A DNA stretch of 64,000 nucleotides from Geomonas sp. Red32 (GTDB taxonomy: Bacteria > Desulfobacterota > Desulfuromonadia > Geobacterales > Geobacteraceae): NCBI RefSeq assembly GCF_023652955.1, contig NZ_JAKLOY010000005.1, forward strand, positions 248,001 to 312,000, written 5' to 3'. Made by a program: the position numbers and the translations under genes. The notes under the pieces are model-generated. The model ran no database searches, was not told the DNA's origin, and saw only the letters and a program-made list of their open reading frames with translations. Below, piece by piece: positions 51,561 to 60,229 of this stretch (within the stretch, counting starts at the first letter, position 1; every line of letters begins with the position of its first letter).

Positions 51561-53651
51561 TTACCGCACGAGCGGTATTTCAACTAGCATGACGGTCCCC
51601 TCTCCCGGCGAGCTCGCCACCCGGATCTCCCCTCCCAGGGTGTCCAGGGCGTCCCGCACGATGGAGAGCCCGAGTCCCAGGCCGCGCCTGGTCTCGACAT
51701 TGCTGCTACGGTAAAAGGCCTCGAAGATATGCGGCTGCTCCTCCTCGGGGATGCCGATGCCGTCGTCGGCCACCTCCAAAAGGAGCCTATCCCCCTCCCG
51801 GGAGAGCTTGAGCTCCACCTTTCCCCCGGCGGGGGTGTAACGGAAGGCGTTGGTCAGCAGGTTCTGCACGATTCTGCGGAAAAGCACCTCGTCGAGGGGG
51901 AGCTCCCCGATCCCGTCGCCGACGCTCATGGCGAACCGGTGCCCTCCCCCCCAGACGGTCTCCACCTCCTGGGCGATGGCCCGGCAGCTCTCGGCGACCT
52001 CCAGCGCGAGCGGGGCTTTCGCCTCTCCCCGCACCCGTCCCGAGATTTCGTAGGAGGTGACCGAGTCGACCAGGAGGGCGATCTGGCGGGCGGCGTTGCG
52101 GATGCGGGCATTCTGCTCCCCCCGCTTCTCGGGCGTCAGCCGGTCCCAGTAGTGGTCGAGGACGTCGACGCTTCCGGTCAACAGCCCCAGCGGGGTCCGG
52201 AACTCGTGGGCCACCGTGTTGACCAGGCGCTTCATCGCCACGTTGGCCTCCTGGGCCTGTTCCAGCGCTTGGACCAGCTCGTTCTCCAGCTCCTTGCGGA
52301 AGGTGATGTCCCGGATGGTGCAGAGGACGCCGACCACTTCGCCGCGGGTGTTGACCAGCGGCGAGGGGAGCAGGGAAGCCCACCCATGCCGCCCGGCTTC
52401 GGGGACACGGTAGCTGAGATCGAGTCCCGCGCTTCCCTCCCCCCGTAGTGCGTTTTCCAGGGCGCTGCGGACCTGGGCCGCGTCCTCGAAGGGAAGCGAG
52501 CTCTCCGGAAGGCTCCCGAGCACGTCAGCCGCCTTCATGCCGCACAGGGTCTCCATGAACGGGTTCCAGACCCGCAGGCGGAGGTCGAGATCGTAGACCA
52601 CGATCCCCTCTCCGGCGGATCTGATCACCTGCTCGCTGAACTGCATCGCCTCCCGGAGCCGCTCCTTGGCCTGCTTGCGTTCGGTGATGTCGCGCCCGAC
52701 GCTCTGGGTCTCCACCAGGCTGCCGCCGGCGTCGAAGAAGCCGCGGTTGACGAACTGCATCCACCGGATCTCCCCCGCCCCGTTGGCGATCCGGTTCTCG
52801 ATCACCACCACCGGGTTCTCCGGGGTCATGGTGGAGAGTCCCTTCTCGATGGCGGGAACGTCGGCTGGATAGGCGGCAGGATGCCAGCTGTGTCCGAGCA
52901 GCTCCTCGCGGGTTTTACCGAAGATCCGGCAGAAGACCTCGTTGACGAAGGTGAGCTCGCCGTTGGCGTTGAAACGGCTGATGGTCTCGGTCTGATCCTC
53001 CACCACCTTCCGGTAGCGCTCCTCGCTCTGGCGGAGCAGCTCCTCGGCCCGCTGGCGTTCGGCCACCTCGGCGGAGAGCGCCTCCAGCGCCGCGCAGAGC
53101 CCTTCGGTCCGTTCCCGGATGGTCAGGTCGATGCTGTCGTTGAGCTGCTTCAGCTCCTCCTCGATGCGGCGGTGGTCGGTGATGTCCCGCAGGTAGCTCA
53201 AGGCGCCCTCGCCCTCCCCGAGGGTGACGAGGGTGGCGTCGATGGCCACCAGCAGGCGCTCCCCGGTTCGAGTGGCGACGGTCTGCTCGAAACTCGCGAG
53301 GCTCGCTCCCTCCTTCCGGGCAAGCGTTGAGAGCCCCGCCGGCGGCTCCGGATCGAGGGCGAACTCCGGCCAGCTCCTGCCGATCGCCTCCTCGCGCCGG
53401 TAGCCGAACAGGCGGCACCAGGCCTCGTTCACCTCGCTGATGGCGTGGCCGGGAAGGGTGGTGACCATCGCGGGCAGGGGGGCGTCGAGGAAGAGAGGGG
53501 CGGCCTTCTCTTCGGCGCAGCGCCGCGCCTCCTCGCTCGCGGTCAGCGCCGCCTCAAGCTCGGCCACCCGGCGGACGAGCTCCTCCCGGGAAGGGTGCCC
53601 TCCCCCGTCCCGGCGTTTTGCCGGCGGCTGATGTTTCCGGTCGTTATCCAT
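51561..53651 (-). CDS. Cytoplasmic PAS sensor histidine kinase
   Basis: 696 residues, no membrane helix. A coiled coil (~25-50) is followed by three PAS domains at about 52-160, 205-330 and 335-455 (SEVNEAWCRLFGYRREEAIG, NELTFVNEV-type N-terminal strands, VYDLDLRLRVWNPFME). H box: NTVAHEFRTPLGLL; ATPase: NLLTNAFRYTP, DDGIGIPEEE, GLGLGLSIV. It lacks a receiver, matching the separate LuxR-type regulator encoded 12 bp downstream. I chose the ATG at 53651 (GGAG 3 nt upstream, close); an earlier start at 53714 falls before the predicted transcription start. Senses a cytoplasmic signal of unknown kind. Confidence 0.93.
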   Translation of the reverse strand: MDNDRKHQPPAKRRDGGGHPSREELVRRVAELEAALTASEEARRCAEEKAAPLFLDAPLPAMVTTLPGHAISEVNEAWCRLFGYRREEAIGRSWPEFALDPEPPAGLSTLARKEGASLASFEQTVATRTGERLLVAIDATLVTLGEGEGALSYLRDITDHRRIEEELKQLNDSIDLTIRERTEGLCAALEALSAEVAERQRAEELLRQSEERYRKVVEDQTETISRFNANGELTFVNEVFCRIFGKTREELLGHSWHPAAYPADVPAIEKGLSTMTPENPVVVIENRIANGAGEIRWMQFVNRGFFDAGGSLVETQSVGRDITERKQAKERLREAMQFSEQVIRSAGEGIVVYDLDLRLRVWNPFMETLCGMKAADVLGSLPESSLPFEDAAQVRSALENALRGEGSAGLDLSYRVPEAGRHGWASLLPSPLVNTRGEVVGVLCTIRDITFRKELENELVQALEQAQEANVAMKRLVNTVAHEFRTPLGLLTGSVDVLDHYWDRLTPEKRGEQNARIRNAARQIALLVDSVTSYEISGRVRGEAKAPLALEVAESCRAIAQEVETVWGGGHRFAMSVGDGIGELPLDEVLFRRIVQNLLTNAFRYTPAGGKVELKLSREGDRLLLEVADDGIGIPEEEQPHIFEAFYRSSNVETRRGLGLGLSIVRDALDTLGGEIRVASSPGEGTVMLVEIPLVR

Positions 53652-53716
53652 AGGCTCCGTTATCGGATGTCTCTTCTTACCGTTTTTCCCGCACGTATCG
53701 GCAGGCAAGGCCACTC

Positions 53717-53746
53717 TATATACGACGGGTCAAAATTAATTTTCAA
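53717..53746 (-). promoter_or_regulatory. Promoter for the PAS kinase / LuxR-type regulator operon
   Basis: Minus strand: TTGAAA (53746-53741), 18-bp spacer, TATATA (53722-53717), with transcription starting near 53710, ~60 nt before the kinase start. The remaining non-coding DNA to 53952 holds nothing else recognisable. Confidence 0.55.
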
Positions 53747-53952
53747 CTAAAAACGGGAACTAACACGGAGAAGGCCCGCGGCCACGCCAAGGTCCGAGTT
53801 TCAGATAGTTGTAATCATTCAAATTTTTCAGAAGTGTCCCAAATAGGGACAACTAAGCACCGGGCCAATCAGGGGCCGGAAATGTGCGAAAGAGGTCGTG
53901 AAGGAGACCCAGGAAGCGGTGGTGGAAGCGGTGGGGAGCGGGATCATCTCCC

Positions 53953-56148
53953 TCACGCTGCGGGGGCGGGGGAGTCGGCCCGGCTGGCGAGGACCTCGTG
54001 GATCTTGCGGTGGAGCTGATGGACGTTGAACGGCTTCTGGATGAAGAAGGTCCCCTCCTCCACGATGCCGCGCTGGGCCACCAGGTTGGCGGTGTAGCCG
54101 GACATGAAGAGAACCTTGAGCTCCGGACGGATGCCCCGGATCCGCTCCGCCATCTCCTTGCCGTTCATCCCGGGCATGACCACGTCGGAGAGGATCAGGT
54201 CGAGGTCTTCGCTCTCCTGGCAGATCCCCACCGCCTCCAGCCCCGATCCGCACGGGATCACCCGGTACCCGCACTCCTCGAGAAGCTGGGTGGTCACCAC
54301 CCGCATCGTTTCCTCGTCCTCCACGAGGAGGATGGTCCCGGTCCCGGCCGCGATCTCCACGCTCCCGCGCTCCCGCTCGGCCACCTCGACGGCCAGCCTC
54401 GGGATATGGATGGTGAAGGCGGTTCCCTGCCCCGGCTCGGAGTAGACGTTGATGAAGCCGCGGTTCTGGGTGACGATGCCGTACACGGTGGAAAGCCCGA
54501 GGCCGGTCCCCTGCCCCACCGCCTTGGTGGTGAAGAACGGCTCGAAGATGTGCTCCATGACCTCGCGGTCGATGCCGGTGCCGGTGTCGCTCACGGTGAG
54601 GCGAACGTACCCCCCCGGTGCCGCGTCGGCGTGGCGCTGGGCGTACTCGTTCTCGATGTCGGCGTTGGCGGTCTCGATGATCAGGGAGCCGCCGTCCGGC
54701 ATGGCGTCGCGGGCGTTGACGGCGAGGTTGATGAGGATCTGGTAGGCCTGGGAGGGGTCGAGGTTGACCTTGCAGAGATAGGGATCGAGCTTGAGCGAAA
54801 CGGTGATGTCCTCCCCGATCAGGCGGGTGAGGCTCTTGGCCGACTCGGTGATCAGGAGGTTCAGGTTGACCGGCCGGGGCTCGATGATCTCGTTGCGGGA
54901 GAAGGCCAGCAGCTGCCGGGTGATCTCGCTGGAGCGCTCGGCGGCATGGCGGATGGAGGCGATGTACTGGTGCAGCGGTTCCTCGTCGGGGACCCGCGCC
55001 CCCAAAAGGTGCGCGCAGCCGAGGATGACGGTCAGCATGTTGTTGAAGTCGTGGGCCACCCCTCCCGCCAGTCTGCCGACCGACTCCATCTTCTGGGAAT
55101 GGGCGAGCTGGTGCTCGAGCCTCTTTCTTTCGCTCAAGTCGGAGGCAACGAAGAGGAGGTGCCGTTCGCCGTCCAGGCTCAGGGAGAGGATGAAGTACTC
55201 GATGGTCAGGCGGGCCCCCAGCGGCCCGGCCAGGGTGACCTGCTGGTGGCGGGTCTTACCGTCGACCAGGGTCTCCTCGGCCACCCGGTCGAGCCCAGCG
55301 CCCCTCCAGGATTCCAGTTCCCGGAAGTCCTTGCCGAGCATCTCCCCGACACCCGCCCCCATGATCTCCCCCAGCGACCGGTTGGCGATCTCGCAGGCCC
55401 CGCTCTCCCCCTTGAAGAGGGCGATGGCGGTGGGGGAGTTGGCGGTGATCGCCTCCAGCATGGCCAGCGACTTCCGGTGAGCCGCCTCGGCCAGCTTGCG
55501 CCCCTCGATCTCGGCCACCAGGATCAGCTGTTCGTCCAAAAGGGTGCTGATGATGAATCCCATCCCGACGGCGGAGGCCAGGAGAGAGAAGAGCGCGAAG
55601 CCGTAGGGGGCGTACCAGGTGGTCCTGGTGAAGGGGTAGGAGGCGGTGCTCAGCCCCTGGACGACCATCATCACGGTCAGGATCAGATGCCCGGCGTTGT
55701 GCTTCACCCGGTACAGCGACCAGAGCAAGGCGCCCGAGAAGACGAAGACCGCGGTCCCCACCAGGTGCAGGGGGAGCACCGTCCACGGCATCTCCATCCC
55801 TGAGGTGCGGGCCGCGAAGCTCCAGAGGGCGAGGAGCAAGGGGACGGCGTAAAGGCGGCGGTCGATGGGGGCGGGATCGGTATAGGTGCGCACCCCCAGC
55901 CAGAAGGAGCAGATGAAGGCGATGTAGAAGAGGTCGCCGGGGATGGTGAAGAGGGGATGCCCCCCCATCGCCAGCAACTGGCAGCCGAGCCTCAGCCCAT
56001 TCAGGCCGTAGGAGCACGATAAAAGGGCGAAGGAAGAGGAAGGTCCCTGCAGACGCTGACTTCTGGAGAGAGCGAACAGGAAGGCCGATATCATCAAGGA
56101 CATCAGCCCGGTGATCCCCATGGCGGTTGGAAGCGAGAAACTGCCCAC
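53953..56148 (-). CDS. Orphan membrane hybrid sensor kinase (7-8 TM - PAS - HisKA - HATPase - REC)
   Basis: 731 residues. Seven or eight helices at ~10-215 with short loops form a membrane sensor not matched to a named family. A PAS-like domain (~230-345) follows. H box: [14 protein letters not shown]. ATPase: [17 protein letters not shown] and GTGLGLS. Receiver: [24 protein letters not shown]. The start is uncertain: I use GTG at 56148, which has TTGGAG 9 nt upstream; a TTG five codons earlier and an ATG ten codons later are alternatives. No partner regulator adjacent. Confidence 0.9.
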   Translation of the reverse strand: MGSFSLPTAMGITGLMSLMISAFLFALSRSQRLQGPSSSFALLSCSYGLNGLRLGCQLLAMGGHPLFTIPGDLFYIAFICSFWLGVRTYTDPAPIDRRLYAVPLLLALWSFAARTSGMEMPWTVLPLHLVGTAVFVFSGALLWSLYRVKHNAGHLILTVMMVVQGLSTASYPFTRTTWYAPYGFALFSLLASAVGMGFIISTLLDEQLILVAEIEGRKLAEAAHRKSLAMLEAITANSPTAIALFKGESGACEIANRSLGEIMGAGVGEMLGKDFRELESWRGAGLDRVAEETLVDGKTRHQQVTLAGPLGARLTIEYFILSLSLDGERHLLFVASDLSERKRLEHQLAHSQKMESVGRLAGGVAHDFNNMLTVILGCAHLLGARVPDEEPLHQYIASIRHAAERSSEITRQLLAFSRNEIIEPRPVNLNLLITESAKSLTRLIGEDITVSLKLDPYLCKVNLDPSQAYQILINLAVNARDAMPDGGSLIIETANADIENEYAQRHADAAPGGYVRLTVSDTGTGIDREVMEHIFEPFFTTKAVGQGTGLGLSTVYGIVTQNRGFINVYSEPGQGTAFTIHIPRLAVEVAERERGSVEIAAGTGTILLVEDEETMRVVTTQLLEECGYRVIPCGSGLEAVGICQESEDLDLILSDVVMPGMNGKEMAERIRGIRPELKVLFMSGYTANLVAQRGIVEEGTFFIQKPFNVHQLHRKIHEVLASRADSPAPAA

Positions 56149-56239
56149 GCGAAACTGCTCCAAAATTGCTGCTGCTACGGTAAAGAGACTCCTGAGACGA
56201 GGTACCTATCGGATTTTCATTATGAAACTTGAGGTTAGG

Positions 56240-57103
56240 TCATTTCCGCTTGGCGGCGCCGTTTTCCCGCTCCTCCGCCTCTAGCTCGCGGTGGAACCGC
56301 CGGGAGATCTCGGCAAGGTCGACCGCGGGCTCGGGAAAGCTCATCTTGAGCGATTCCAGGGTGCGGACCACGATCTGCGAGACCGCGAGGTTCCTGAACC
56401 ACTTGTGGTCGGCCGGGATCACGAACCAGGGAGCGTGCGGGGTGCTGCAAAGGGAGAGGGCATCCTCGTAGGCGTCCTGGTACTCCTCCCAGTGCTCCCG
56501 TTCCCGGTAATCCGCCTCGCTGATCTTCCAGTGCCTGGCGGGATCCTCGAGCCGCTGCCGGAAACGGCGCAGCTGCTCCTCCTTGCCGATGTGGAGGTAG
56601 AACTTGAGGATGCGGGTGCCGTTCTCCGCCAGCAGCTGTTCGAAGTCGTTGATCTGCCGGTAGCGTTCCTGCCAGATTTTCTTCGGCACCAGCTGGTGTA
56701 CGCGGGCGGCCAGCACGTCCTCATACTGCGAGCGGTTGAAGACCACCACCTCCCCGGCCTTCGGGACCTCCTGGTGAATCCTCCAGAGGAAGTCGTGGGC
56801 GAGCTCCTTCGGCGTGGGGGCCTTGAAGCTGCAGACCCGGGACCCCTGCGGGTTCATGTTGCCGAGCACGTGGTTGATGGTGCCGTCCTTGCCGCCGGCG
56901 TCCAGGGCCTGGAGGATGATCAGCAGCGAGTGGCGCCCCTCCGCATAGAGGAGGTACTGCAGCTCGCGAAGGCGGCTCGTGTAGCCGTCGATCTCGCCCT
57001 GGGCGGAGGCGTGATCCTGGTGCCGGTCCTTGAAGGAGGGGTCGATCTTGTCGAGCTTGACCTTTTTCCCCGGCTCCACCATGAAACGCTTCAGGTAGTC
57101 CAT
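56240..57103 (-). CDS. ppk2: Polyphosphate:nucleotide phosphotransferase, PPK2 family
   Basis: 287 residues beginning MDYLKRFMVEPGKKVKLDKI, the usual start of the PPK2-related group. Walker A is LQALDAGGKDGT; FKAPTPKELAHDFLWR and FNRSQYEDVL (Walker B-like, lid region) follow; the C-terminal half has FYLHIGKEEQLRRFRQRL. PPK2 enzymes use polyphosphate to phosphorylate AMP/ADP (or the reverse). The motif set resembles class III, but I cannot assign the class firmly. GGAGG 5 nt before the ATG fixes the start. Complements PPK1 at 22-25 kb; not in an operon with it. Confidence 0.93.
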   Translation of the reverse strand: MDYLKRFMVEPGKKVKLDKIDPSFKDRHQDHASAQGEIDGYTSRLRELQYLLYAEGRHSLLIILQALDAGGKDGTINHVLGNMNPQGSRVCSFKAPTPKELAHDFLWRIHQEVPKAGEVVVFNRSQYEDVLAARVHQLVPKKIWQERYRQINDFEQLLAENGTRILKFYLHIGKEEQLRRFRQRLEDPARHWKISEADYREREHWEEYQDAYEDALSLCSTPHAPWFVIPADHKWFRNLAVSQIVVRTLESLKMSFPEPAVDLAEISRRFHRELEAEERENGAAKRK

Positions 57104-57378
57104 AGCCCCCTCCGTTCCTGCGGATCTTTGGCAACTAGCGGATATCATACACGGATCTGCTGATATCGTCTACACTACTCTCATCCGCCGATCCAGGGAT
57201 GGCAGAGGGCCGGCGGAAGCAGACAGACGCCCCTGGATGACTGGCATAACGGGAAGCCCTCCTATCTCAGGAGGGGTAACTAACTGAATGGGCGGGGATG
57301 TTGACTTGGACGGATTGCGAAACGCCAAATGTTAGCTATAGTGTAATCATCCATAAGCTACAGAGCCCCTGCAATACG

Positions 57379-57415
57379 GCCTGGCTTTCCTTCCCGGGAA
57401 GCCGGGCTTTTTTTG
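57379..57415 (+). terminator. Plus-oriented intrinsic terminator with no assigned upstream gene
   Basis: GCCTGGCTTTCC and GGGAAGCCGGGC form a 12-bp stem (with G-T pairs) followed by TTTTTTT on the plus strand. Within the 313-bp gap 57104-57416 the upstream 80 bp contain a possible promoter (TTGCGA 57315-57320 and TATAGT 57337-57342, 16-bp spacer), so a ~65-nt RNA is conceivable. The other side serves as the end of the minus-strand GT-C gene only weakly. Confidence 0.8.
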
Positions 57416-57416
57416 T

Positions 57417-59072
57417 TTATGGCCCGCGTCCGGCGACCGGCAGCGGCGTCCCCCGCACCAAAAGCCGCAGGGCCCGTTTCACCATGGCCTCCTCGGTGGC
57501 CGCCAGGTTGTTGCGCGCCAGCCGGTAGCCGGGGTCGAGCGAGAGCGCGGTCGCCAGCTCGCGCCGCGCCTCGGTGAGACGGCCGGCGAGGAGATAGGCG
57601 TAGCCGAGGTTGTTGTGGGGGCGCGCCTTGGCCGGGGACTTGTGGACGGCGTCCTCCCAGAGGGCAACCTGGCTCCGGAAGTCGCGGTTCCGGGAGACGG
57701 TGGCCACGAAGAGGGGAGCGAGGAGGAGGGAGGCCAGCAGCGCGAAAGCGAGGCCGGAGCGCCGCCGCGGCCAGAGTAGGGCGCCCCCGGTCCCGAGGGA
57801 GATGGCGGCCCCGGCCAGCGGGAGGTAGGCCTGGCGGTCGTTCACCAGGTCGAGCCGGGGAACCAGCGAGTTGGTGGGGAGTAGCAGCAGGAAGAACCAG
57901 AGGATTCCGAAGGAAAGCCACGGGAGCCGCCGGAACGCCAGCGCCGCACCGCCCGCCGCCGCCAGCAGGAGCCCCCCCTTGAGGAGCAGCCAGCCGTCCG
58001 GGTGGAGCACCGGGCGAAGGTCGGGATCGATGTTCATCCCGTCGAGCAGAAAGAGCCGGGAGAGGAGATAGCAGACGGCATCGGCCTGGCTCGCCAGGTT
58101 CAGGGGCCAGGAGCGGATGTCGAAGCTGTACTCGAGGAGGGCGCCGTAGCGGGGATGGGCCAGGAGGGCGACGGCGGCGGCCGCCAGCAGGAGCCAGCTC
58201 CGCCATTCCCGGGCAAGGAGCGTCCGCCACGGCGTTTCCGTCTCCATGGCGCGGTCCCACAGGAAGAGGGCGGCCGGCAGCACGATGGCGGTCTCCTTGC
58301 AGAGAAGCGCGGCGAGGAAACCAAGCGGAGTAACGAGGTACCAGCGGGAGCCGCCGCCTGTGGGAAACCAGGTTCCACCCTTTGTCAAAGGTTCATCGGG
58401 AAATACCGGGGATAGCAGGTCCCCCCCTTTGGAAAAGGGGGGACAGGGGGGATTTGTGACGTTGACAGCAGGGGAAATCCCCCTAAATCCCCCTTTTCCA
58501 AAGGGGGACTTTGAGCTTTCCCGAAATTTCCCGCTACCATTTTGGCGGGCGGCCTCGTGGATGAGGAGCGTCAGGAGGACGAAGAAGGCGGCCAGCGACG
58601 AGGAGCGCCCGGAGAGGTAGGTGACCGCCTCGGTCTGCAGCGGGTGGAGGGCGAAGATCCCGGCGGCCAAGGCAGCGGCCCGGCAGGCGGAAAGCCGGTG
58701 GGGAAGCGCCAGGGCGGGCTCCGGTCCGGGAAGCCGGTGGTGAAGGGCCAGGGCGCGGGCCAGCCAGTAGACGAGCGCCACGTTTCCCAGGTGGATCAGG
58801 AGGTTCGCCAGGTGAAACCCGAAGCCCCCCAGGCCGCTCAGGTTGTTGGCGAGGTAGCTCAGGGTCAGAAGCGGGCGGATGCCATGGGAGAGGCCGGAGA
58901 GCCAGGCAACCGGGGAGAGTGCCTTGGCGCTTCCCAGGATGACGTCGAAGTCGTCGTACTGGAAGGTGCCGGAGAAGGAATTGAGGTAGGCGGCGGCGGT
59001 GGCCGCCAGCACCAGGAAGAGCCCCGGCTCGCCCACCACGAGCCGGGACCGGTGGCCATTGCCGGGCTCCAT
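57417..59072 (-). CDS. GT-C-type membrane protein with TPR C-terminus (TMTC-like), carrying a repeat insertion
   Basis: 551 residues. About 10 helices between ~15 and ~450. The first extracytoplasmic loop has FQYDDFDVI (acidic pair of GT-C/TMTC mannosyltransferase-like proteins) and, later, GIFALHPLQTEAVTYLSGRS. The end (~470-530) is a TPR-like pair (PAKARPHNNLGYAYLLAGRL, then TEARRELATALSLDPGYRLA). Residues ~185-235 (KSPFGKGGFRG, PPFSKGGDLL, EPLTKGG) are encoded by a KGG DNA repeat inserted in frame in a loop. The start overlaps the previous stop by one base (TGATG), which suggests coupling. Function inferred: transfer of sugar to a secreted target, or a related membrane role. Confidence 0.8.
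   Translation of the reverse strand: MEPGNGHRSRLVVGEPGLFLVLAATAAAYLNSFSGTFQYDDFDVILGSAKALSPVAWLSGLSHGIRPLLTLSYLANNLSGLGGFGFHLANLLIHLGNVALVYWLARALALHHRLPGPEPALALPHRLSACRAAALAAGIFALHPLQTEAVTYLSGRSSSLAAFFVLLTLLIHEAARQNGSGKFRESSKSPFGKGGFRGISPAVNVTNPPCPPFSKGGDLLSPVFPDEPLTKGGTWFPTGGGSRWYLVTPLGFLAALLCKETAIVLPAALFLWDRAMETETPWRTLLAREWRSWLLLAAAAVALLAHPRYGALLEYSFDIRSWPLNLASQADAVCYLLSRLFLLDGMNIDPDLRPVLHPDGWLLLKGGLLLAAAGGAALAFRRLPWLSFGILWFFLLLLPTNSLVPRLDLVNDRQAYLPLAGAAISLGTGGALLWPRRRSGLAFALLASLLLAPLFVATVSRNRDFRSQVALWEDAVHKSPAKARPHNNLGYAYLLAGRLTEARRELATALSLDPGYRLARNNLAATEEAMVKRALRLLVRGTPLPVAGRGP
58418..58512. repeat. Inverted pair of KGG-type repeats inside a coding region
   Basis: Left element 58418-58460 (AGGTCCCCCCCTTTGGAAAA, then GGGGGGACAGGGGGGATTTG); right element 58471-58512 in opposite orientation (GGGGAAATCCCCCTAAATCC, CCCTTTTCCAAAGGGGGACT). 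A 10-bp centre separates them. A remnant third copy is at 58371-58394. Same family as 25033-25165 and 22376-22402. Confidence 0.88.
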
Positions 59073-60202
59073 CAGAACCCGAAGATGGAGCGGAGCTTCT
59101 TGACCGGGTTCTTGATGGTCTCCATGGCGCCCCCCGAGCCGCTTTCGCTGGCGGAGGGGATCTTCCGCGAACTGGTGTCGGTCCCGATCCGGCGGGAGGA
59201 GCGTTCCATGGCGATGCAATCCCCGTCGCCAATCCGCCTCCCGGTCACCTTCGTGTAGTTCTCACCCATCTCCCCCTTGGTGAACGAGCCCCCCTCGAAG
59301 GAGTCGCCGCGGTACTCCACCCCGCCGGAGATCGCCCCGTACAGGGTCTTGCCGTTCCAGGTCACCGTGTTGCCGCTTCTCCGGGAGGCGGCCCTGGGGA
59401 GGTTGTTGTCGAGCACCGGCTCGCTTACCGGGGAGAGACAGCTTTTCACCGTCGACTTGGCGGGGGTGTTGTAGATCTCGGCGTTACCGCCGTAGAGCTG
59501 ACGCGAGGTGGTCTCGGTGGTCACCTCCCAAAGCCCCGCCTTGATGGCCAGCGGCGGGAACGATTCGTCGCACGCGTTTTTGCCATTCTCCCCGATGCCC
59601 CGCTCGCAGCCCCCCGCTTTCTCCTTGGGGATCCTCACCTGCTTGGAGATCCTCACGAACTCCTTCCGGTTGGCCTCGTTCTGCATCTCATGTTCTTTGA
59701 TCGTCTGCTTGGCCTGGTTTGCCCGCGCCTCGATGTCGCGCATGTCCTGACCGTTGACGGTCATGCTCGCCGCCTCGCCGGTGCAGGCCCCCACCCGTTT
59801 TCCCTTCATCTTGGTCCGGGCCGTGAGATCGCCATCCTTGGAGGAGATGGAGACCGTCATCGTCCCGGAGCTCGCCGTCGAGCTGTAGGTGATCTCCCCT
59901 CTCCCCGTGGAGGTGGCCCCGTCCTGGTTGCAGGTGAACTCCCAGCTGACCTTCCCCCCCTTGCGCTTGACGTTGGTGAAGGTGCAGTTTTGCCCCTGGG
60001 GAGGCTTGGGGACCAGATCCGACTGGGTCACGCACTGCCTGGTAGTGACCACCGTGGGGGGGACGGCCATCGGTAGCCCCTCCATGGTGGTTTCCATGGT
60101 GGTCTCCCACATCCCCTCCTGGAACGGGGTCGCGCCGCTGCAGAGGGGGGCGACCCCGAGAAGGATACAACCTGCCAAACCTAACACCGGACGACGTCTC
60201 AT
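59072..60202 (-). CDS. Secreted protein with tandem DUF3617-like domains
   Basis: 376 residues. A signal peptide (GLAGCILLGVAPLCSGA) precedes two similar halves. Half 1 begins FQEGMWETTMETTMEGLP and half 2 begins IKAGLWEVTTETTSRQLYGG; the G-x-WE start and the C...C pair around NCTFTNV/KSCLS are typical of DUF3617. Each half contains a beta-rich domain with conserved Cys (RQCVTQSDL; GACTGE; GDCIAM). DUF3617 function is unknown. GAGGTGA precedes the ATG. Its stop overlaps the following GT-C gene's start. Confidence 0.85.
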   Translation of the reverse strand: MRRRPVLGLAGCILLGVAPLCSGATPFQEGMWETTMETTMEGLPMAVPPTVVTTRQCVTQSDLVPKPPQGQNCTFTNVKRKGGKVSWEFTCNQDGATSTGRGEITYSSTASSGTMTVSISSKDGDLTARTKMKGKRVGACTGEAASMTVNGQDMRDIEARANQAKQTIKEHEMQNEANRKEFVRISKQVRIPKEKAGGCERGIGENGKNACDESFPPLAIKAGLWEVTTETTSRQLYGGNAEIYNTPAKSTVKSCLSPVSEPVLDNNLPRAASRRSGNTVTWNGKTLYGAISGGVEYRGDSFEGGSFTKGEMGENYTKVTGRRIGDGDCIAMERSSRRIGTDTSSRKIPSASESGSGGAMETIKNPVKKLRSIFGF

Positions 60203-60229
60203 GGGTCACCTCGCTTTGATGGTAAACGA

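Noticed and set aside
53828..54274. 148-codon minus-strand frame at the end of the hybrid kinase
   Set aside because: A shadow of the receiver-domain coding region read in another frame.
57150..57415. Firm call of a cyclic-di-GMP (GEMM) riboswitch
   Set aside because: Only a loose resemblance to the 3' half; the tetraloop hairpin and core of the 5' half are absent by eye.
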